Origin: JANLIQ01 sp964358205
GTDB taxonomy: Bacteria > Patescibacteriota > UBA1384 > 2-12-FULL-50-11
Length of the DNA stretch: 64,000 bases
Direction: 5' to 3'
Assembly (NCBI GenBank): GCA_964358205.1
Contig: CAYHNZ010000001.1
Span: 6,991-70,990, forward strand
In this document: positions 59,049-64,000 of the stretch, piece after piece
How positions within the stretch are numbered: position 1 is the first letter of the stretch
How the letters are laid out: every line of letters begins with the position of its first letter
The notes under the pieces: model-generated
Seen by the model: only the letters and a program-made list of their open reading frames with translations
What the model was told of the DNA's origin: nothing
Databases searched by the model: none
Program-made: the position numbers and the translations under genes

Positions 59049-61388
59049 ATGGAGCTTGTTGTCTTAACTCTCTCAACCTTGGCTAACTTGGTAGTAGGGA
59101 CATTTATCTTAGTGAAGGATAGAGGGAGCCATACGAATCGTTTTTTCTGGGCATTTACGGTTTTTTCCGCTATCTGGGGAGTGTCTAACTACTTTTCTCT
59201 GCACCAAACAAATCCTGAGGCAAGTCTTGGATCAATCAGGATCGTGATGTTCTTCGCTGTTTACTATTCGCTTACTCTATTTTTAACAATACACACCTTC
59301 CCCTCAAGAACTATTTTATTGAAACGGTGGTTGTTTATTATCATAACTCTCGGGAGTGTATTTGTATCAATCTTAACTCAAACATCATTGATATTTTCCG
59401 GTATAGAAGGCTCTGGATCGAACGCAGCGCCCATTGCCGGTCCGGGGATATTCCTATTTGCTCTAACAACTGGTTCATTAATACTATCGTCAATAATTCT
59501 GTTGGTTACGCGATATATCAAATCTCGCGACACTCTAAGGGCTCAACTCAAGATGCTATTAATCGGAGTGACTGGAAGTGCGCTACTCATATTCTTGAGC
59601 AATTTTCTGCTCGTAGTTGTGTTTAAATTTAATCTCTTGTTAAATTTTGGGCCGTCGTTTACGTTGATTTTCATTATTGCAACCGCTTACGCGATCACCC
59701 AACATGGTTTGTTTAATGTTAAGGTCGTTGTAGCAGAAATCGGTGCTGCGGCAATAGTGTTAGTGAACTTCACGCAACTCTTTGGCTCAGAGGGAGTTGC
59801 AGATTTAGTATTCAGGTTGATTATTTTTGGGATGGTAACTATCTTCGGCTTTCTACTCGTCAGATCTGTCCAAAACGAGGTCTCCCGTCGTGAGGAAGTC
59901 GAGATTTTGGCCAAGGAGAAGACGGCGGCGTTGGGGGAGGTTGAGGAGCGCAACAAGAATCTAGCGACACTGCAGAGGATTTCCGACATCGTGTTGAACG
60001 AAAGTGAGATGCGACCGATGACCCAGAAGATTCTCGATGAGATTCCCAAACAACTGGAATCGTGCGCTGGGGCACTACTGTCCGTCGTCAAGGATAGTCA
60101 GCTAGTGGCTTACGGCCTGTCGGAGCATCAGTTTGCTCATAAGATCCTGTCGTTGGTCGGTGGAGACTTGGAAAAATACAGCCATCCTGTCAAGAAAGAT
60201 TTCAACTTAACCCACGCGGTATTAGTGGACAAAGAACCGCACGATTCTGATGCCTTGAGCGATTTTATCAGCCCGCCCATCTCTAAAGCGGTAGCACTGA
60301 CAATTCAAAAACTCATCGGCGCTCGGCATATCGAGGCCTTCCCGCTCTACGCTGGCGGCGAGCCGTTCGGGGTGCTGATGTATATTTTTACCGACTCCAA
60401 AGATCGAGTCCATGAAAAGAACCACTCGATTGCCAAAGCCATTTCTGACGATATGAGCCTCGCCATTCAACGTGCCCAGGCCTATACCAAACTCAAGGAA
60501 GCCAACGCTTACTTAGCCGACCTAGACAAGCTTAAGGACGAGTTCATCTCGATGGCCTCGCACGAATTGAACACGCCACTGGCGGCGATCGAAGGCTATC
60601 TGTCGATGGTACTGGACGAAGGTATGGGGAAGATTGACCCGAAGGCCAAGGAGTACTTAAATCGGGCTTATGATTCCAGTAAACGGCTGGCCGAGCTGAT
60701 CTTGGACTTGCTCAACGTTTCTCGAATTGAACAGGGTCGGCTGAAAATGAAGTTTGCCAAGACCAATTTTACCAGTCTGGTTGATTCGGTGATAAAGGAG
60801 CTTCAGCTCAAAGCCGACACCAAAAAGCTGTACTTGAAACTCGAAGCGCCGAAAACCGACCTGCCGGAAACTTTCTGCGACCCTGACCGTATCCGCGAAA
60901 TTTTCGTCAACCTAATCGGCAACTCAATCAAGTTTACCGACAAGGGCGGCATTACCATCAAGCTGTCGCATCCGGACGATCATATCCGAGCCGAGGTAGT
61001 CGATACCGGTCGCGGTATCGCTAAAGAGGACCAGAAAAAACTTTTCCAGAAATTCTCCCAAGTCAAACGAGAGATCGACGAACATCAAGGCACGGGCCTG
61101 GGGCTGTATATCAGTAAAAACTTTGTTGAGCTCCATAAGGGCACAATTGGAGTTACGTCGGAAGTTGGCAAGGGCGCAACATTCTTCTTTGAGATCCCAA
61201 TTCTAAAATCCGCTCCCAAAGAAGTCGCCGGCGCGATGCTCGACAAGCCCGTCAGCGCCGCCCAGCTTGCCCCTCGAAGCTTTCTTGCCCACCATAGCTT
61301 TAGCGACGGTGGGAGCGTAGTGGGGATCGAAACGAGCCCCAAAGGTGTGCCGAATATCGTCGCCGAGTCTTCAAAAGCGAAGGCGTAA
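59049..61388 (+). CDS. Sensor histidine kinase (7TM-GAF-HisKA-HATPase)
   Basis: 779 residues. The N-terminal 250 residues hold about seven membrane helices of the histidine-kinase 7TM type (VVLTLSTLANLVVGTFILVK; FFWAFTVFSAIWGVSNYF). A coiled linker (EILAKEKTAALGEVEERNKN) and a GAF-like domain (about 320-480) follow. Then come HisKA with DEFISMASHELNTPLAAIEG and HATPase with FVNLIGNSIKFTDKGGITI, VVDTGRGIAKEDQKKLF and GTGLGLYISKNFVELHKGTI. No receiver gene is adjacent. Codon use switches near 59870, from AT-rich with AGA/AGG to GC-richer with CGN, at the linker. TAGGCT ends six bases before the ATG. Confidence 0.9.
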   Translation: MELVVLTLSTLANLVVGTFILVKDRGSHTNRFFWAFTVFSAIWGVSNYFSLHQTNPEASLGSIRIVMFFAVYYSLTLFLTIHTFPSRTILLKRWLFIIITLGSVFVSILTQTSLIFSGIEGSGSNAAPIAGPGIFLFALTTGSLILSSIILLVTRYIKSRDTLRAQLKMLLIGVTGSALLIFLSNFLLVVVFKFNLLLNFGPSFTLIFIIATAYAITQHGLFNVKVVVAEIGAAAIVLVNFTQLFGSEGVADLVFRLIIFGMVTIFGFLLVRSVQNEVSRREEVEILAKEKTAALGEVEERNKNLATLQRISDIVLNESEMRPMTQKILDEIPKQLESCAGALLSVVKDSQLVAYGLSEHQFAHKILSLVGGDLEKYSHPVKKDFNLTHAVLVDKEPHDSDALSDFISPPISKAVALTIQKLIGARHIEAFPLYAGGEPFGVLMYIFTDSKDRVHEKNHSIAKAISDDMSLAIQRAQAYTKLKEANAYLADLDKLKDEFISMASHELNTPLAAIEGYLSMVLDEGMGKIDPKAKEYLNRAYDSSKRLAELILDLLNVSRIEQGRLKMKFAKTNFTSLVDSVIKELQLKADTKKLYLKLEAPKTDLPETFCDPDRIREIFVNLIGNSIKFTDKGGITIKLSHPDDHIRAEVVDTGRGIAKEDQKKLFQKFSQVKREIDEHQGTGLGLYISKNFVELHKGTIGVTSEVGKGATFFFEIPILKSAPKEVAGAMLDKPVSAAQLAPRSFLAHHSFSDGGSVVGIETSPKGVPNIVAESSKAKA

Positions 61389-61414
61389 CGTCCCCCATGC
61401 TTCCTAAATCGCTA

Positions 61415-61442
61415 TTGACACAATTGATACAATTGATACAGT
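61415..61442 (+). promoter_or_regulatory. Promoter and iterated operator of the second toxin-antitoxin pair
   Basis: TTGACA, a 16-base spacer and TACAGT. Across it the word ATTGAYACA occurs three times at about 10-base intervals, a likely antitoxin-binding array. Confidence 0.55.
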
Positions 61443-61451
61443 GAATTCAAG

Positions 61452-61676
61452 ATGATAAAGACGATTGAAGCGATGGAAGCGCGAAGACAGTTTGGGGGCT
61501 TACTGAACGAGGCTTACTACGGTAAAAGGGCAACAGTAATTCGTCGAGCGGGTAAACCGCTGGCGGCGTTGGTACCGTTAGAAATCTTTGAGGCGCTGAC
61601 TACCGTTGCCGACGAGGATATTGAGATGTATACCCCGGCAAGAGTGAAAGAATTCCTGACAGCCGACAAAAAATAA
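61452..61676 (+). CDS. Phd/YefM-type antitoxin
   Basis: 74 residues: MIKTIEAMEARRQFGGLLNE, then ATVIRRAGKPLAALVPLEIF. This is the Phd/YefM N-terminal DNA-binding fold followed by an acidic tail (TTVADEDIEMYTPARVKEFL) expected to block the toxin. It is 83 bases upstream of the PIN gene on the same strand. The repeated operator upstream supports autoregulation. Confidence 0.85.
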   Translation: MIKTIEAMEARRQFGGLLNEAYYGKRATVIRRAGKPLAALVPLEIFEALTTVADEDIEMYTPARVKEFLTADKK

Positions 61677-61759
61677 GACGGAACAGAGATGTCGCTAGGC
61701 TCGTCTCTCACTGATCGTTCGAGATTTCGCTTCACTCGCCTCTCACCCGGAGGTTCGAG

Positions 61760-62185
61760 GTGAAAGTATTTCTAGATTCGTCGGTATGGTTTGCCGCTGC
61801 TTTTTCGCCTGGCGGTGGGTCAGGTGAAGTGGTGCGTCGTTCGGCCGCTAGAAAAGCTACCATCGTCGCTACCAAACAAGTAATTGCCGAGACGGTCAGA
61901 AACTTACAAGCCAAAGGCAATCCAGTAGCGTTGGAGCGATTCTTTGAATTTTACGCCCAAGCTCGACCGACCGTGGTTGAACCAAATCCGACACAAACTA
62001 AAGAAGCGGTAGCTGTCATCAACCCGAAAGATGCCCCGATCTTAGCTGGAGCTAAAATAAGCAACTGCCAATTTTTAGTCACCCTCGATCGTCGTCACTT
62101 CTTTACTGACGAGGTGGCACAATTTGCTCAACCAACAGAAATTATATTACCCGGGGAATTGTTAAAGAGTATTTCATTTCTTTAA
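61760..62185 (+). CDS. PIN-domain toxin
   Basis: 141 residues starting with GTG, 7 bases after GGAGG. MKVFLDSSVWFAAAFSPGGG carries the first active-site Asp, VIAETVRNLQAKGNPVALER the Glu, and NPKDAPILAGAKISNCQFLV then TLDRRHFFT the later acidic residues. It is expected to cleave RNA when free of the antitoxin. It is less similar to the 25.8 kb PIN protein than to the PIN_3 group (impression only). Confidence 0.82.
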   Translation: MKVFLDSSVWFAAAFSPGGGSGEVVRRSAARKATIVATKQVIAETVRNLQAKGNPVALERFFEFYAQARPTVVEPNPTQTKEAVAVINPKDAPILAGAKISNCQFLVTLDRRHFFTDEVAQFAQPTEIILPGELLKSISFL

Positions 62186-62240
62186 AGTCCAGTACCAGAC
62201 TAACTTGGAATCGAGCAAGGCGAAGGTTTGAAAGCGGTCG

Positions 62241-63503
62241 CTAGCTAACTCTATTTTTCAATATTTCATGTTCCGAAACAAAGATTGAACGGATATTGTC
62301 TGCTAGGTAAAAAGAACCGGTGACAAGAATTAAATCGTCTTGGTGGGCATTCTTTTGTGCCGCTTTGAAGGCAGTAACTGGGTCTGGAATGATGAAAACG
62401 GTCGCTTTAGGGGCGGCAAACTTCCTGGCTATGTCGGCAATTATTTCCGGATTGGTCGCCGTACGGTAAGCGTTTCGAAAAGAAGTGACATAAATAAAGT
62501 CGGCATAAGGCGCAATCTCTTTCAGAATTCCAAATGTATTTTTTTTGGCAGACAAACTGATGACGAGGTGGCAGTGATGATATTCCTGGGTCGATAAGTT
62601 TACAGCGGTGCAACGCATCTTGGTGGGGTTATGAGCAACATCGATTACAACACGGGGGCTGTGGCTGACTACTTCGAATCGAGCCGGTAACGGACGGATA
62701 TCGCCAAGTGGAGCTAATTTCTCAAATCCCAACGATTCAACAACGGCTTTTCCCAGATGGTAATTTACCTCCTGGGCGCCAAGATCGCCAGTTGTAACTC
62801 GGTGGTAGCTGGCGTGTTGTTTCTGGCAGATTGCTTTAAACATGGCTAGCAGTTTTGGTCTTGTTTCAGCGGTGAAGAATCGACAACCCTTCTTAATAAT
62901 CCCCGCCTTATCAGAAGCGATTTCAGCGAGCGTTTTACCCAAAACTTCGGTATGGTCGATGCTGATATTAGTAATGACGGCAACGACTGGCTCGGGGATG
63001 ACATTAGTTGAATCGTACCGTCCGCCGATACCCACCTCGATTATTTGGTATTGGCAGTTCTCTTGTTGGAAGTACAACAGGGCAATCGCCAAGAGACATT
63101 CAAAATACGACGGACAGCCAAATTCATGATTCTGACTGACGGCAGTAATCGCCGGCTTTAATCTGGCTGTTAATTTGGCAAATTCTAGCGGGGAAATATA
63201 CTGACCGTTAGCAGCAACTCGTTCAATAGTGGTAGTGACAAACGGAGAAGTCAGTAAGCCCACCCGTTGACCATTCTTAAGTAGAAGCTGGCTAATGACA
63301 TTGGCGGTCGAGCCCTTGCCAGCCGTGCCAGTGATGTGGACGAACTTCGTCTTGCCGAACTGGTAATCAAGGGCATCCAGTAGCGCGCGAGTTCGTTTAA
63401 TGAAAATGTCCGGATGATTTCTTTGGTGCTGACGACCAGGCGCTGGTATTAGTCCTCCCAGGAATTTAACAGCGTCAAAATATGTCTGATTGTTAGAACT
63501 CAT
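62241..63503 (-). CDS. folC: Folylpolyglutamate synthase/Mur-ligase family protein
   Basis: 420 residues from the ATG at 63503, seven bases after CAGGAG; a longer frame upstream is rejected. The ATP loop is FVHITGTAGKGSTANVISQL, then CPSYFECLLAIALLYFQQEN, EVGIGGRYDSTNVIPEPVVA, ITNISIDHTEVLGKTLAEIA and VVIDVAHNPTKM. This is the FolC order. It adds glutamate to folate in the cytoplasm. In some genomes of this type the gene stands without other folate genes, as here. A Mur-ligase relative with other substrates is possible. Confidence 0.88.
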   Translation of the reverse strand: MSSNNQTYFDAVKFLGGLIPAPGRQHQRNHPDIFIKRTRALLDALDYQFGKTKFVHITGTAGKGSTANVISQLLLKNGQRVGLLTSPFVTTTIERVAANGQYISPLEFAKLTARLKPAITAVSQNHEFGCPSYFECLLAIALLYFQQENCQYQIIEVGIGGRYDSTNVIPEPVVAVITNISIDHTEVLGKTLAEIASDKAGIIKKGCRFFTAETRPKLLAMFKAICQKQHASYHRVTTGDLGAQEVNYHLGKAVVESLGFEKLAPLGDIRPLPARFEVVSHSPRVVIDVAHNPTKMRCTAVNLSTQEYHHCHLVISLSAKKNTFGILKEIAPYADFIYVTSFRNAYRTATNPEIIADIARKFAAPKATVFIIPDPVTAFKAAQKNAHQDDLILVTGSFYLADNIRSIFVSEHEILKNRVS

Positions 63504-63702
63504 TGCCAAGCTCCTGTTTTGGTCTTCAGGCCGCTTTTTTGGCTGCGAGTCGCTCATCACTCGTCACCGGACAATCCTGTCCGCTTCCTCACGCTTCGTG
63601 CCTCTCGCCGAAAAAATCGGCCGAAGCTTCTCAAAAGCGAGTTTGGCAATGAATTCTTGGGCATTGTCGGTCAAGAGTAGCTAAATCGGGGTCCTTAATC
63701 AA

Positions 63703-63734
63703 GAAAAACGACCAAGCAGTCTGCTTGGTCGTTG
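63703..63734 (-). terminator. Terminator of the ATP-grasp gene
   Basis: ACGACCAAGCAGACTGCTTG then GTCGTTTTTC on the minus strand: a perfect stem with a T-run. Confidence 0.85.
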
Positions 63735-63749
63735 TATCGAACGGTTTAG

Positions 63750-64000
63750 TTAGTTTTCCATAGCCTCGAGAACCCGCAAATAAAGATCCTCGACAATTTT
63801 TCTCTGCTTGTCGCCGAGCGCAGCGTAGTGGTCGAGTCCCGGGGCGGAATTGACCTCGATGATGTGGTAGTCGTTCTTTAGCGGTCGATCGATTGAAATG
63901 GGGACGATGACATCGACCCCACAGAGCCTTAATCCCATATCCTTTGTCAGCTTGACGGCCATCTTGGCCATTTCCGGATGAACGATGTCGGTCACATCGA
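63750..64000 (-). CDS. ATP-grasp ligase, C-terminal fragment
   Basis: The last 83 or so codons of a gene entering from the right edge. MGLRLCGVDVIVPISIDRPL and YHIIEVNSAPGLDHYAALGD give the D...E-x-N metal-binding pattern of ATP-grasp enzymes such as cyanophycin-synthetase-like, glutathione-synthetase-like or D-Ala-D-Ala-ligase-like proteins. The substrate cannot be told from this part. The frame stays open to the window edge. Confidence 0.75.
   Translation of the reverse strand, partial: DVTDIVHPEMAKMAVKLTKDMGLRLCGVDVIVPISIDRPLKNDYHIIEVNSAPGLDHYAALGDKQRKIVEDLYLRVLEAMEN

Noticed and set aside
1..64000. CRISPR array, rRNA operon, insertion-sequence transposase or integrase
   Set aside because: None was seen: no regularly spaced repeat/spacer array, no rRNA motifs, and no transposase or recombinase motifs in any substantial frame.

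Overview
The window looks like one contig from a streamlined, Gram-positive-like member of the Candidate Phyla Radiation (Patescibacteria). This is an inference: there is no rRNA to place it. The grounds are core translation genes (rpmA, rplS, gltX, hisS, ileS) scattered between large cell-surface genes, an IleRS of archaeal-like type, very large secreted repeat proteins with no outer-membrane parts, many small intergenic palindromes, and no amino-acid or nucleotide biosynthesis genes. TGA is used as a stop (rpmA, for example), so the standard code applies.

Layout. 0-3.1 kb: start of dnaE (minus strand), then rpmA-rplS-yraN-gltX. 3.2-19.3 kb: a surface block made of a 3,997-residue beta-strand-repeat protein, a smaller secreted protein and a membrane-anchored DUF916-like protein, facing a minus-strand operon of Cache-type sensor proteins. 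19.3-19.6 kb: a tRNA-Gln locus in which one intact tRNA sits inside the D-loop of a second, interrupted one. 20.5-25.4 kb: a beta-helix protein ending in a dockerin, followed by a membrane-anchored cohesin protein. 25.8-26.6 kb: a Phd/PIN toxin-antitoxin locus. 26.7-29.8 kb: P-type ATPase and response regulator. 29.8-32.5 kb: a strongly promoted SPFH plus NAD-kinase-like operon with a double dyad operator, then an NrtR-type NAD regulator. 32.6-32.95 kb: a tRNA-Glu locus with the same nested arrangement as tRNA-Gln. 33-39.2 kb: sigma factor, membrane protein, hisS, ileS. 39.4-48.5 kb: secreted lipase-like lipoprotein, two related secreted proteins (one frameshifted), PlsC, a VKOR-like/pilin/Cys-rich operon, LemA and a large surface protein. 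48.5-59 kb: an accessory region with cysteine-peptidase-like, M14-like, P-loop kinase, SDR, PaaK-like adenylating, HExxH, Gly/Cys-tailed, ThiF-like and Acg-like nitroreductase genes. 59-64 kb: hybrid-looking histidine kinase, second Phd/PIN pair, folC, and the end of an ATP-grasp gene.

Three general features stand out. Many genes have a -10 box (TAgAAT-like) only 6-7 bases before the start codon and no Shine-Dalgarno sequence, so leaderless transcripts are probably common. Small palindromic elements have entered intergenic DNA, tRNA genes and even coding sequence (ileS, rplS). The accessory region carries repeated promoter segments and a 71-bp duplicated gene junction, which are traces of rearrangement. 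The strongest candidates for undescribed biology are the nested tRNA loci, the PaaK/ThiF/nitroreductase cluster, the SPFH-NADK-NrtR operon and the cohesin/dockerin pair.
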